DNA from: an uncultured Sulfitobacter sp.
Lineage (GTDB): Bacteria; Pseudomonadota; Alphaproteobacteria; Rhodobacterales; Rhodobacteraceae
Assembly (NCBI GenBank): GCA_937923365.1
Contig: CALAIJ010000137.1
Coordinates: 1-11,984 of the forward strand
Length of the DNA: 11,984 nucleotides
Direction of reading: 5' to 3'
The number at the start of each line of letters is the position of its first letter. Position 1 is the first letter of the stretch. The notes under the pieces were generated by a model, which worked only from the letters and a program-made list of their open reading frames with translations, did no database searches and had not been told where the DNA came from. Below are positions 1-8,191 of the stretch, one piece after another. Both the position numbers and the translations under genes were made by a program.

Positions 1-350
1 ACCGTGTCACTGACAATGGGTGTCAGGCCTTTGGCGATCCGGCGCGTATCTGCGTCATTGGCATTGCCCAGATACTTGCGCAGCCATGGCAAAGCCCGAG
101 GCAAGTAGGACCACCGCATGAACAGCGGAAAGTTGGGGTCCATCACCAGCTTGGGCGACTTGGCAACCAGCCCCGGCGCGGTGACCGGCACCATCGAGCA
201 TGCGGCCAACACCCCTGCATTGCCAAAGGATGTGCCTTGCCCCGGCAACCCGCGGTCAACGATGGTCACACGGGCCCCTGCACGCCGCAGCCAGATCCCA
301 GTAGAGACACCGACGATCCCCGCCCCGATGATGACGATATGTTTGGTCAT
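1..350 (-). CDS. FAD-dependent oxidoreductase, DadA/DAO family (partial, N-terminal 116 residues)
   Basis: The reverse strand from 350 encodes the start of a flavoprotein that continues past the left edge, so no stop is visible. Residues 5-14 form the Rossmann dinucleotide motif ([10 protein letters not shown]). An acidic Asp near residue 32 ends the second strand. A DAO-type FAD-contact segment ([10 protein letters not shown]) lies at about residues 37-46. This pattern is typical of D-amino-acid dehydrogenase (DadA-like) and related glycine or hydroxyproline oxidases, which oxidise a C-N bond using FAD. The ATG overlaps the stop of the enolase-superfamily gene upstream by four bases (ATGA, 347-350), which indicates translational coupling. 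The family call is firm. The substrate is unknown: a D-amino acid, an N-methyl amino acid or a cyclic imino acid are all possible. Confidence 0.85.
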   Translation of the reverse strand, partial: MTKHIVIIGAGIVGVSTGIWLRRAGARVTIVDRGLPGQGTSFGNAGVLAACSMVPVTAPGLVAKSPKLVMDPNFPLFMRWSYLPRALPWLRKYLGNANDADTRRIAKGLTPIVSDT

Positions 351-1465
351 GAGGTGGCCTTTTTCACTGAGTAGTGTCTAATTTTGTCGAGATCGGGCAG
401 AATGCCAAGGCCGGGCGTGTCGGGCACGACAACCTGCCCGTCCTGCACTTGGAAGGGCGTCTCAAGAATATCTTGGACCAGAAAATAACGGGCCTGATAG
501 AATTCGCAGCCCAGCGTAATCTCTGGGGTGGCCGCGATCATGTGGGTGCCCGCAAGATGGGCAATGCCTGCCTCGAACATGTCGCCACCATAGGCTGACA
601 TGCCAACGCCTGCCGCCATCCGCGCAACAGTCTGCGCGCGGGTCAGCCCGCCGGATTTCATGATCTTGATGCTGACGCCATCAGCGATCTTGCTGTCGAT
701 GGCATGTTGCATGTCTTCGGGGCCAAAGATGCTTTCATCGGCCAGCAAGGGTACATCTGTCGCGTCCCGCAACTGCGCCATCAGATCAAACAGATGCGCT
801 TTGACGGGTTGTTCGATGAACGTCGGTGCAAAGCTGGCAACGTCGCGAACGCAGGCGAGCGCATCCGTGTGATGCAGCCCCTGATTATAATCGACACGAA
901 TGTCAAAATCGGGGTACTCACCGCGCAACCTTTCCAGCCGCATGATGTCGAATGCGTGGCCCGCAAATCCGGTCTTGAGCTTGATGATGCGCACGCCGTC
1001 AGCGCGCAGCCGTTCCATCAACACCAGATCTTTGTCAAAATCCGGATCCGCGATAGAGCAACTCAGCGGGATCGTGTCACGACACTTGCCCCCGATCAGC
1101 GCCCAGACGGGCAGACCCGCGATGCGTCCCTGAAGGTCCAAAAGCGCGGTTTCCAAGGCGGCTTTGGCTTCGGTACAGTGCGCCACCGCATAGCCTGCAT
1201 CCGTCATGATCGCAGCGCGGTCCCCGATGAAACGCCCGACCACATGGGGGCGTATGTAGCGATCCAACGCGGCAAAGCTGGCCTCGGCTGATCCGGTGAA
1301 CACCGACCAGCTTGACGCCTCTCCATAACCTTTGGTGCCATCCTCGGAGGTCAGCTCCAGCACAACCAGATCAATGACATGTTCAACTGAACCGATCCCG
1401 TGATCCCGCCGCGCATTGACGGGCAGTTGCAGGTGCCAGACCTGCATATGGGTGATCTTCTGCAT
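347..1465 (-). CDS. Enolase-superfamily enzyme, mandelate racemase/muconate lactonizing group
   Basis: A 372-residue protein with the full enolase-superfamily layout: an N-terminal capping domain (about 1-125) followed by a TIM-barrel. Visible active-site residues are the K162-L-K164 pair on strand 2, metal ligands D192 (DYNQG), E218 (FIEQP) and D243 (LADES), K267 on strand 6 (SIKIMK), and E298 in a GDMFEAG segment resembling the GTMLEG loop of muconate cycloisomerases. Family members abstract a proton alpha to a carboxylate with Mg2+ and then cycloisomerise, racemise, epimerise or dehydrate. Which reaction applies here is not decided by the motifs. The ATG at 1465 was chosen because it overlaps the upstream stop as TGATG and has a G-rich stretch just before it. 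A GTG at 1477 would add four residues. It lies between a ThDP enzyme and an FAD oxidoreductase gene, suggesting a shared catabolic route. Confidence 0.88.
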   Translation of the reverse strand: MQKITHMQVWHLQLPVNARRDHGIGSVEHVIDLVVLELTSEDGTKGYGEASSWSVFTGSAEASFAALDRYIRPHVVGRFIGDRAAIMTDAGYAVAHCTEAKAALETALLDLQGRIAGLPVWALIGGKCRDTIPLSCSIADPDFDKDLVLMERLRADGVRIIKLKTGFAGHAFDIMRLERLRGEYPDFDIRVDYNQGLHHTDALACVRDVASFAPTFIEQPVKAHLFDLMAQLRDATDVPLLADESIFGPEDMQHAIDSKIADGVSIKIMKSGGLTRAQTVARMAAGVGMSAYGGDMFEAGIAHLAGTHMIAATPEITLGCEFYQARYFLVQDILETPFQVQDGQVVVPDTPGLGILPDLDKIRHYSVKKATS

Positions 1466-3156
1466 CACCCCATCCACCGGCGCACAGGGGCGGCTGTCTG
1501 CTCGAGCGGTTGGGTAATGATGTCGACCAAAGTAGGGCCATCATGGGCGATGGCTTCGCGGAAAACAGTCTCTAACTTGGCGGGATCAGTCACAGACCAT
1601 GACTTGACCCCGTAGGCGCTGGCGACGGCTGCCTGGTCGACGCGGGTGAAATCAACGTTGTGATAGCGCGCGCCTTTGTCGTCTTTCTGGCTGGCCTTGA
1701 TCCACCCGAAGGACGCATTGGAAAACACGACATAGGTGATGTTCGCCCGCGCACGGCAGATGGTTTCCAGCTCGCCTACGGTAAACCCGAACGACCCGTC
1801 CCCCATCATGGCCACCACCTTGCTGTCGGGCCGCCCGTACCACGCGCCAAGGGCTGCGGACATGGCATAACCCAGCGCACCATGCGCACGATTGGTGATG
1901 AAGCGTCGCCCCGCCATGGGCAATTGATAGTAGGCGCTGAAATAGGGGCAACTTGTTCCGGGGTCGGACAGGATCGTTGCGTCCTCTGGCAACACCCGTT
2001 GCAGCGTGGCGATGACCCGCTCGGGCAGGATGGGGGTGCTGTCGCTCTCTGCCAGCTTGTGAAACATCTCGAACTTGCGGCGTTTGATATCCTTTGCGGC
2101 GGCGGCCCCTCCAAACGTGTCAGGCCCTTGGTCACGCGCATCCAACACGTCGTTGACGGCCTCCAGCGCCAGCCGCAAATCAGCGACAACAGCAACCTCG
2201 GCGGGGTAGTTCGCATCGATCACCATGGGATCACTATCGAAATGCACGATACGACTGCCGGGTTTGGGGGCCTCCCACCGCGCGGTTGTGGTAGAGCCTG
2301 CGCGGCATCCCATAAAGATCACCAGATCGGCGCCTTCCATCGCTTCCCACGTATGGTCGGTGCCCCCGTTGGAGCCGACAACGCCAACCGCGTTCGGGTG
2401 CGTCTCGGCCAGTGACCCTTGACCGGAGATCGACGTGGCCACAGGGATATCAAGGCGCGTGGCAAGACGGTCAAGCGCCTCCATCGCGCCGGCGATCACA
2501 ACACCGCCACCGCAAACGATGATGGGCCGCTTGGCGGACAGGATGACATCCACTGCCGCCTCTGCCGCGCCGGGTTCTGGCGCTGCGCGGTACGCGGGAT
2601 AGCTTGTCAGTTTGGGATCTGCCCAGATATCGGCTGGGTCCACATCATCATATTGAATGTCATAGGGCAGCCCCAAATGCGCGGCACCGGATCGCCCTGT
2701 GGTCATGGCCCGAAACGCCGCACGGATCATCCGCGGGATGTGATCTGCCTTTTTGATGACCGTGTTCCACTTGGTGACAGGGGCCATGAGGGCCTCTTGG
2801 TCGACTTCGGTCAGAGGGTATTTCCCATAAGTCCCGACCGAAATATCGGTGGTGATCCCCAGCACGGCATAGGAACTCTCGGACGCTTCGATAAGACCGG
2901 GCAAGATATAGGTGGCCCCCCCGCCAGAGGGGCCTTCACAGACACCGGGCGTACCGGTCACGCGGGAATAGGCGTCCGCCATATACGCGGCAGAGCGTTC
3001 ATCGCGGGTCAACACATGGGAAATGCCATGGTCCAGCCCGCGCATGGAATCGTAAAGCGGAAGGGACGTATCGCCGCACAGTCCAAACACATGTTTGACC
3101 TTATGCGCATCCAGCATGCGGATGACTGCATCAGCCCCGTTCATCTGATTGGACAT
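1465..3156 (-). CDS. Thiamine-diphosphate-dependent enzyme, acetolactate synthase-like
   Basis: A 563-residue protein with the three-domain ThDP fold. The N-terminal pyrimidine-binding domain has the cofactor-activating E53 (in [14 protein letters not shown]) and a GPSGGGAT turn at about 76-82. A central Rossmann-like domain (about 195-340) contains VCGGGV. The C-terminal pyrophosphate domain has GDG at 452-454. The usual closing asparagine pair reads S479-N480, keeping the second, metal-binding Asn. Relatives decarboxylate or ligate 2-oxo acids or cleave C-C bonds, and acetolactate synthase itself is only one option. No regulatory small-subunit gene is beside it, and its neighbours are not branched-chain genes, so a catabolic lyase, ligase or decarboxylase is more likely than IlvB. 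The ATG at 3156 was chosen because AGGGGG lies six bases upstream; an in-frame start at 3177 lacks this. It is the first gene of the three-gene set and its stop overlaps the next start (TGATG). Confidence 0.88.
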   Translation of the reverse strand: MSNQMNGADAVIRMLDAHKVKHVFGLCGDTSLPLYDSMRGLDHGISHVLTRDERSAAYMADAYSRVTGTPGVCEGPSGGGATYILPGLIEASESSYAVLGITTDISVGTYGKYPLTEVDQEALMAPVTKWNTVIKKADHIPRMIRAAFRAMTTGRSGAAHLGLPYDIQYDDVDPADIWADPKLTSYPAYRAAPEPGAAEAAVDVILSAKRPIIVCGGGVVIAGAMEALDRLATRLDIPVATSISGQGSLAETHPNAVGVVGSNGGTDHTWEAMEGADLVIFMGCRAGSTTTARWEAPKPGSRIVHFDSDPMVIDANYPAEVAVVADLRLALEAVNDVLDARDQGPDTFGGAAAAKDIKRRKFEMFHKLAESDSTPILPERVIATLQRVLPEDATILSDPGTSCPYFSAYYQLPMAGRRFITNRAHGALGYAMSAALGAWYGRPDSKVVAMMGDGSFGFTVGELETICRARANITYVVFSNASFGWIKASQKDDKGARYHNVDFTRVDQAAVASAYGVKSWSVTDPAKLETVFREAIAHDGPTLVDIITQPLEQTAAPVRRWMG

Positions 3157-3175
3157 GACGTTCCCCCTGCGGATC

Positions 3176-3203
3176 ACTCTACGCGATTCGCTTGGCTTGG
3201 GAA
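3176..3203 (-). promoter_or_regulatory. Weak candidate promoter for the ThDP-enzyme gene
   Basis: Read on the minus strand, TTCCCA (3198-3203) is followed after 16 bases by TAGAGT (3176-3181), each matching four of six sigma-70 consensus positions. It would start transcription just ahead of the AGGGGG ribosome site. The match is weak, and the three genes could instead be read through from ugd, which ends only 55 bases upstream. Confidence 0.2.
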
Positions 3204-3211
3204 GTCAGTCG

Positions 3212-4378
3212 TTACTCGTTACCAAAGATGTCGCGCGTAAAGACCTTGTCCGCAACGTCGGCCAGATCTTCATGGTTGCGGTTGGCAACGATCACGTCGC
3301 AGCTGGCTTTGAAGGTGGCCAGATCACGCTCTACCGGTGCGCCGAAATAGGTGTCTTCCTGCATTGCAGGTTCGTAGACCATGATATCGGCACCGCCTTC
3401 GTTGAGACGTCGCATGACACCTTGGATCGACGAGTGCCGGAAGTTATCCGACCCTGTTTTCATGACCAGCCGGTAGATGCCGACCCGCTTGGGGTTCATG
3501 GCAAGGATGCGCTTGGAGATGAATTTCTTGCGGGTCCGGTTCGCCTCAACAATGGAGGAGATCATGCTTTGCGGGATATCCTCGTAATTGGCACGCAGTT
3601 GCTTGCTGTCCTTGGGCAGACAATAGCCGCCGTACCCGAAGGACGGATTATTATAGCCGGTGCCGATGCGGGGATCGTAGCTGACCCCTTCGATCATCTG
3701 ACGCGTGTCCATGCCTTGGCTAAGCGCATAGGTATCCAGTTCGTTAAAGAAGGCGACGCGCATTGCAAGGTAGGTATTGGCGAACAGTTTGATCGCTTCG
3801 GCCTCGGACGCATCGGTGAACAGGACCGGCATGTCCTTGCGCGCCGCGCCTTGCACCAACAGATCGGCAAAGGCGCGGGCAGGCGCGTCCTGTCCGCCGA
3901 CAACAATCCTTGAGGGATGCAGGTTGTCGTAAAGCGCCTGACCTTCGCGCAGAAACTCAGGGCTGAAGTAGATCTTGGCGTGCCCCGTTTCGGTGCGCAT
4001 ACGCTGGACAAAGCCGACGGGGATCGTGGATTTAACGATCAGCACCGCATCGGGATTAAGGGCGATTACCTGTTTGATGACCGTCTCAACGCTTGAGGTG
4101 TCAAAGAAATCCTCCTGTGGGGAATAATCTGTGGGCGTGGCAACCACGACAAAGTCCGCGTCTTTGTAGGCCTCTTGCGGATCGGTCGTGGCGCGCAGGG
4201 ACAGGTCCTTTTCCGCAAGCCACTTATCCAGCAGTGAATCGCCCACAGGGCTGGTGCGCGCATTGACCTGTGCGACGCGATCCGCGTCCAAGTCCACAGC
4301 AACCACATCGTTGTGCACGGCAAGCAGCACCGCGTTGGACATGCCAACATAGCCCAGACCGGCAATCGCAATTTTCAT
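3212..4378 (-). CDS. ugd: UDP-glucose 6-dehydrogenase
   Basis: A 388-residue cytoplasmic enzyme that oxidises UDP-glucose twice with NAD+ to UDP-glucuronate, a precursor for exopolysaccharide, capsule or modified lipids. Visible features are the N-terminal NAD motif GLGYVG (7-12), the conserved ATPTDY (80-85) and KSTIPVGF (116-123) strands, FSPEFLREG (138-146), the active-site K197 in EAIKLFANTYLAMRV, and the nucleophilic C253 in GYGGYCLPKD. From memory, the length and many blocks match the E. coli Ugd closely, including the C-terminal DVADKV.TRD.FG ending, more than the longer form of about 440 residues common in alphaproteobacteria. The ATG at 4378 begins exactly at the family N-terminus, with GAAGG nine bases upstream; a start 57 bases earlier would add unrelated residues. 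No glycosyltransferase or polysaccharide gene is adjacent. Confidence 0.96.
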   Translation of the reverse strand: MKIAIAGLGYVGMSNAVLLAVHNDVVAVDLDADRVAQVNARTSPVGDSLLDKWLAEKDLSLRATTDPQEAYKDADFVVVATPTDYSPQEDFFDTSSVETVIKQVIALNPDAVLIVKSTIPVGFVQRMRTETGHAKIYFSPEFLREGQALYDNLHPSRIVVGGQDAPARAFADLLVQGAARKDMPVLFTDASEAEAIKLFANTYLAMRVAFFNELDTYALSQGMDTRQMIEGVSYDPRIGTGYNNPSFGYGGYCLPKDSKQLRANYEDIPQSMISSIVEANRTRKKFISKRILAMNPKRVGIYRLVMKTGSDNFRHSSIQGVMRRLNEGGADIMVYEPAMQEDTYFGAPVERDLATFKASCDVIVANRNHEDLADVADKVFTRDIFGNE

Positions 4379-4420
4379 GGAATGACGCCTTCTCGTTTGC
4401 CCAACGTAGGTGCCACAAAC

Positions 4421-4455
4421 ACCCCGCTCCTGCAAGAATACTACAGGTGCGGGGT
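4421..4455 (-). terminator. Probable intrinsic terminator after hemY
   Basis: On the minus strand a stem of ACCCCGC/GCGGGGT (7 bp), one mismatch and CCTG/CAGG (4 bp) encloses an 11-base loop, followed by GTTTGTGG. It starts a few bases after the hemY stop and ends before the ugd leader. The T tract is interrupted, so termination may be incomplete. Confidence 0.6.
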
Positions 4456-4461
4456 AAAGGC

Positions 4462-5958
4462 TTACTTGCTGTCGTCAGCTTTTTCCACTGCAGCCTCTGC
4501 TGTGGTCTCTGCGACGACTTCGGCTTCGACGACCTCTTCGGCCTCGGTAACGGGCTCTGCGTCAGCGCCGGAGTTGTCCTCGATGGCACCCACAATCAAG
4601 GGCAGCATTTCGACACCACCCGGCATGGCGACCTCGGACAGCGGCGGGGTTTTCCATGTGAGCGTATCAAGGCTTTTGCAATTGCCACATGTGGGCTGCC
4701 ATTCGGCATGGATGTTCTGGCAATTGTCGCAAATCCATTGCGGTCCACGGGGCACGGACAGCGCCCGCGCCAGCCAACCTTTTACGACGGTATCAGATGC
4801 GCCCTGCCCGCGTTCGATCGCGGCCATCAACGTGACGGAGCGCGCATCGGGGGCCGTCTCTACCAGATCGCCCAGCGCACGGCGCGCTTCGGGGAAATCT
4901 TCATTGGCAATATGTAGTTCGGCCAGCAGCATCTTGGTCTCGGGGTGCGCGCCCATCTGCTTGGTCAATGCGCGGAAACGTTTGATGCGGGCCTTGGGGT
5001 CCTCATCAGGCTGGATCGCGGCAAAGGCGGCGGCAAGGTTGGGATGCGGCGCGATGCCCCATGCTTTGGCAAGCACGCGCGCGGCATAGCGCGGCTTTTC
5101 CTGTGCAACATAGCTTTGCGCGGCCATGACGGCGGCAGGGACCAGATCGGGGGACAGGCGGTTGGCCTCGATGGCGGCTTCGCGCGCTTCGATGCTGTTG
5201 CCGTCTGCGATGATCTCTTTGGCCTCTGACAACGCCAGCACGGCATCACGGCGTTTGTGTACATCACGCGGCAGATCACCGTGCTTGAGCTTGGTCCCCA
5301 GCGTCTCGCGGGCACCTTTCCAGTCTTCGTTTTCGGCCTGCAACTGCAACAGGGTATCGCCTGTCTCGGTGTGCTTGGGCTTGAGCGCGAACGCCTTCTC
5401 GGCCAACTTAAGCGCGGTGTCTGTGTCACCGGCCAGCAGCTTTTGCTTCATGATGCCGCGCACGCCGACAAAGCGTGTGCTCTCGTCTTCGACAAGCTTG
5501 CGGTACGTCTCTTCGGCCTTGCGGGTATCGCCTGCCATTTCTGCGGCTTGGGCAGTCAGCAGGTTGGTCAGCGCGGGCTTCTCCAGATAGCGCGAGGCCT
5601 TCTCGGCATTGGCCAGCGCCTTGCCGCCTTCCCCACTGGCAAGCGCCATCATACCTTCGGACAGGGCATCGTACCCCTTACGCTCGCGGTTGCGGTCAAA
5701 GTAACGCGACATCGCTGTTTCATCGCCATTGAGGAACTTCCAGACCGCGACCAGAATGCCCATGATCTTGAGCAGCAGCCAAACGGCCAATACCAGCAAA
5801 ACGATGGCAATCACGGACATCAGCGGGCTCAGGTTGAACTCCTGCCCCATGGCGGTGATCTGCAATCCACCACTGCTTTCCAACAGGAACCCGGCACCCC
5901 AGGCGAGGGCTGCAACGACACAGACAAACAAAACGATCTTGATCAATGACCACAACAT
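4462..5958 (-). CDS. hemY: HemY-type inner-membrane TPR protein with C-terminal zinc-ribbon motif
   Basis: A 498-residue protein. Two hydrophobic segments, about 3-25 and 43-73, match the HemY_N membrane domain. A long helical TPR region (about 95-400) follows on a charged linker. At the C-terminus C410-x2-C413 and C424-x2-C427, with WICDNC and PTCGNC contexts, form a rubredoxin-like metal site of the kind seen in LapB/YciM. The tail (460-498) is rich in Glu, Ala and Val. HemY proteins of this type are linked to late haem synthesis by genetics and gene position, without a proven enzyme activity; they are unrelated to the protoporphyrinogen oxidase also called HemY. It is the last gene of the hemD-Mic60-hemY set. 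Its AAGGA ribosome site overlaps the stop of the Mic60 gene 12 bases upstream. Confidence 0.9.
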   Translation of the reverse strand: MLWSLIKIVLFVCVVAALAWGAGFLLESSGGLQITAMGQEFNLSPLMSVIAIVLLVLAVWLLLKIMGILVAVWKFLNGDETAMSRYFDRNRERKGYDALSEGMMALASGEGGKALANAEKASRYLEKPALTNLLTAQAAEMAGDTRKAEETYRKLVEDESTRFVGVRGIMKQKLLAGDTDTALKLAEKAFALKPKHTETGDTLLQLQAENEDWKGARETLGTKLKHGDLPRDVHKRRDAVLALSEAKEIIADGNSIEAREAAIEANRLSPDLVPAAVMAAQSYVAQEKPRYAARVLAKAWGIAPHPNLAAAFAAIQPDEDPKARIKRFRALTKQMGAHPETKMLLAELHIANEDFPEARRALGDLVETAPDARSVTLMAAIERGQGASDTVVKGWLARALSVPRGPQWICDNCQNIHAEWQPTCGNCKSLDTLTWKTPPLSEVAMPGGVEMLPLIVGAIEDNSGADAEPVTEAEEVVEAEVVAETTAEAAVEKADDSK

Positions 5959-5970
5959 AACTGGTGTTCC

Positions 5971-7317
5971 TTAATTGGCCGTGAGGCTGTTTGACAGATC
6001 CGCCGCTGCGGCCGCGGCCGCCTGACGTGCACGTGCATCATCAAGCCAATCCTGCATCGCGGTTTTCGCTGCATCGGGCAGCCCATCAATTTCGGTAAGT
6101 GCAGTATCCAGCTGGCCGTCGCGCACGGCCGCTTCTGCGCGGGAAAGGACAGCGTCGGGGTCGGACCCTTCTTTGGGTGCCACGGAACGCGCGCCCAATT
6201 GCCGCTTGAGGAAACCACCAAGGCCTGCTTCTTCTTCGCCACCGGCCCCGCTGGCACGTGCCGCACTCAGAGAGGCGCGGGCGCTGTCGGGGAAACGGGT
6301 TTGCAGATTGCTCAGCGTGACAACGCCACTTTCGGCGACATCGCTCAGACCGGCGGGCAGGTCGGTCACACCGTTTTCGCCCAGTTCACCCAGCGCATCG
6401 GCAAAGGGTTGGCCTGTGCCAATCGCGGCGGTCACTTTGGTCAGGGCGGCCTGCACATTGGCAGTGCGTGCGGCGTCAGCAGTCGCTTCCTTAACGTTCA
6501 GCGCGTTGTCGATCAGCCCTTCGATCTCGGCGCGCTGGGCGGCGGCAGAGGCTTGCAAGGCGGCCAGTTCACGCTCGTAAGCCTCGATAGCAACCTGTGA
6601 AGTGCCTTCAGACATGGGTTGTTTTTCAACAGCGGTCAGGCGGGTCTCGATCCCCTCCAGTTGTGCGGCGACCTCTTCGATCTGGGCGGTAACGGGGGCA
6701 AGGTCAGGTATGTCGATCTGGGGCGTCGCAGGCTCGGCCTCTTCAATCGCTTCGATGCGGTTTTCCTGCGCTTCCATCATGGCGACAAGACCGCTGATCT
6801 TGTCATCAACCGCCGTATCCGCACCACGCGTGCCCAGCACATCATATTCGGACAGGGCAAAGCCAATACCACCTGCCACGATCCCGCCCAGAACCAACGG
6901 CAGGAAAATACTGCGCGGCTTTTCCTCTGGAACGGCCACAGGCAGCGGAGCGGCAGGCACAGCTGCACTGGACGTTTTGGCGGGGGCAGCACTTTCGGCT
7001 GTCGTCCCTTTGGAGGAGGCGCCCTTGCTGTCGCTATCTGTCACCGAAGCGGGTTTCGATGTCTCTGGCGCGGGCTTGGGATCAGTCTTTGCTGTTGCAT
7101 CTGGCTTGGCTGATTCTTTTGCCGCCACAGTCGCATCGGACGCGGCATCTTTGGATGTCTTGATGGCTTTGGCGCTGCCGGACGCGGCTGCATCTGCCTT
7201 GGACGCTGCTGTTTCACCGGCTTTGCTAGCCGCACTGGTCACGTCTTTGGCTTCAGCCGCCGATTTGGACGCCGCAGGTTTCTTACTCCGCGCTACCGGT
7301 TTCTTCGATTTTGCCAC
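5971..7317 (-). CDS. COG4223 family protein, alphaproteobacterial Mic60 (mitofilin) homologue
   Basis: A 448-residue protein with a long N-terminal low-complexity region (1-135) rich in Ala, Lys, Ser and Thr, which should lie in the cytoplasm. One transmembrane helix follows at about 136-156. A periplasmic coiled-coil stretch spans about 171-280, and an Ala-rich helical C-terminal part ends in a degenerate mitofilin-like region. This architecture and the position between hemD and hemY match the alphaproteobacterial relatives of mitochondrial Mic60, which shape inner-membrane invaginations and membrane contact sites. The start chosen is GTG at 7317, with AAGGG eight bases upstream; a GTG at 7326 would sit too close to that site. 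Sequence conservation in this family is low, so the call rests on architecture plus gene order. Confidence 0.82.
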   Translation of the reverse strand: MAKSKKPVARSKKPAASKSAAEAKDVTSAASKAGETAASKADAAASGSAKAIKTSKDAASDATVAAKESAKPDATAKTDPKPAPETSKPASVTDSDSKGASSKGTTAESAAPAKTSSAAVPAAPLPVAVPEEKPRSIFLPLVLGGIVAGGIGFALSEYDVLGTRGADTAVDDKISGLVAMMEAQENRIEAIEEAEPATPQIDIPDLAPVTAQIEEVAAQLEGIETRLTAVEKQPMSEGTSQVAIEAYERELAALQASAAAQRAEIEGLIDNALNVKEATADAARTANVQAALTKVTAAIGTGQPFADALGELGENGVTDLPAGLSDVAESGVVTLSNLQTRFPDSARASLSAARASGAGGEEEAGLGGFLKRQLGARSVAPKEGSDPDAVLSRAEAAVRDGQLDTALTEIDGLPDAAKTAMQDWLDDARARQAAAAAAADLSNSLTAN

Positions 7318-7336
7318 GTCACACACCCTTTTCGAT

Positions 7337-7353
7337 TCTGGTCATGCACCAGA
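7337..7353. repeat. Short inverted repeat between hemD and the Mic60 gene
   Basis: TCTGGT and ACCAGA flank a five-base spacer in the 72-base gap between hemD and the Mic60 gene. With only six pairs and no T tract on the minus strand it is not a convincing terminator. It could be an RNA-processing hairpin, a protein site or chance. Confidence 0.35.
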
Positions 7354-7389
7354 TTGACCGAGCAACCTTACCCGCCAACACCACTGCTC

Positions 7390-8106
7390 TCAAGACAACC
7401 TGTCCCGTCTGAGCCACATTTCAACGCCCCGCGCCATTGCGTCACCGGTTGGCGTTGGTGCAATCCAAACGTATTCGAACTCATTTTCGTTCCCCAGTGC
7501 GTCTGCAACCGCCTCACTCATGGCGCAAACGACTGCGGAATTCGCAGCCCCAAGTTGCGTGGCAAGATGCGCAGCTGTCCGAGGCGAGAAAAGGGGAAGG
7601 ATTACACGCACTTCCCCTGCGATCGCTTTTGCCGCGCCTGCGGTCAGCGGCTGCAAAGGTTGGCGGTAGATGATCTGCTCTTGCACCCGCGTGCCATGGT
7701 CCGCCAGATGCCCGGCGATATCGCCCCGACGGTGCGCGCCGCATAGATGCACCAACGGGCCCTTTGCGGGGTGCCGCGCCATCTGTGCGATCAGATCTTG
7801 TGCGTTCTGTGCGACCAGCACGACATTCCAGCTGCGTGCACCCGCCTGAGTGGCTGTTCTTTGGCCGACGCAATAGGCGGGGCGCCCGCCCCCGTCCGGC
7901 CCGTGGGCGACCCCATTGGCCGAAGTAAAGATCGCACCTGCAAATTGCGCCAGATCAACCGCAGTGCCGGTCGGCTCAATCTCGACCAAAGGCGAATAAA
8001 GCACCTTCACACCCGCCAGCACCTCCGGCGACAGGCCTGCCACAAACCGCTCTGCCGCAGCACGGGGCCGCGTCATGACCAGCGTCTGGGTAAGGGTTTC
8101 CCCCAT
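7390..8106 (-). CDS. hemD: Uroporphyrinogen-III synthase
   Basis: A 238-residue protein, the usual length for HemD, which closes and inverts ring D of hydroxymethylbilane to give uroporphyrinogen III, the common precursor of haem, bacteriochlorophyll, sirohaem and B12. The sequence diverges strongly in this family, but characteristic segments are present: [13 protein letters not shown] at 9-21, IFTSANGV at 59-66 in the first domain, and [10 protein letters not shown] at 172-181 in the second. The reading frame stays open far upstream, antisense to tsaD, but that part is a shadow. The ATG at 8106 was chosen because GGGAGGG lies ten bases upstream and the protein then begins just before the first beta strand. 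It heads the hemD-Mic60-hemY set and diverges from tsaD. Confidence 0.9.
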   Translation of the reverse strand: MGETLTQTLVMTRPRAAAERFVAGLSPEVLAGVKVLYSPLVEIEPTGTAVDLAQFAGAIFTSANGVAHGPDGGGRPAYCVGQRTATQAGARSWNVVLVAQNAQDLIAQMARHPAKGPLVHLCGAHRRGDIAGHLADHGTRVQEQIIYRQPLQPLTAGAAKAIAGEVRVILPLFSPRTAAHLATQLGAANSAVVCAMSEAVADALGNENEFEYVWIAPTPTGDAMARGVEMWLRRDRLS

Positions 8107-8191
8107 GGTGCAGATACCCTCCCATTGTTTGAACAGCCCTGTGGTGTTACCTGCCATGCAGCACCCTTGCAACGGCCAGAGAAAACAGCAC
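8107..8191. promoter_or_regulatory. Divergent hemD / tsaD control region
   Basis: These 85 bases must hold the promoters of both divergent operons. For hemD, TTGCAA (8167-8172, minus) with a 17-base spacer to TAACAC (8144-8149) is possible. For tsaD, TTGAAC (8129-8134) with a 17-base spacer to TGCCAT (8152-8157) is possible. All these boxes are weak matches and the two candidates overlap, so simultaneous firing would be hindered if they are real. No clear operator palindrome was seen. Confidence 0.35.
8117..8123 (-). promoter_or_regulatory. Ribosome binding site deciding the hemD start
   Basis: GGGAGGG on the minus strand, ten bases before the ATG at 8106. It fixes the hemD start and argues against the upstream extension of the open frame into tsaD. 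Confidence 0.6.

Noticed and set aside
1660..2415. Plus-strand open frame of 251 codons
   Set aside because: Antisense shadow of the same ThDP gene, with Arg/Gly/His-rich composition and no family resemblance.
1465..3156. Assignment as IlvB or as sulfoacetaldehyde acetyltransferase
   Set aside because: No IlvN-type small subunit or sulfonate genes are adjacent, and the C-terminal motif differs; only the broad ThDP family is safe.
2419..3240. Long plus-strand open frame of 273 codons
   Set aside because: It is antisense to the ThDP-enzyme gene, has no recognisable domain, and is expected from codon bias in high-G+C DNA.
7337..7353. Inverted repeat between hemD and the Mic60 gene as a terminator
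   Set aside because: Only six pairs and no T tract on the minus strand; kept only as a short repeat.
6602..7357. Plus-strand open frame of 251 codons rich in Ala and Ser
   Set aside because: It mirrors the low-complexity part of the Mic60 gene on the other strand.
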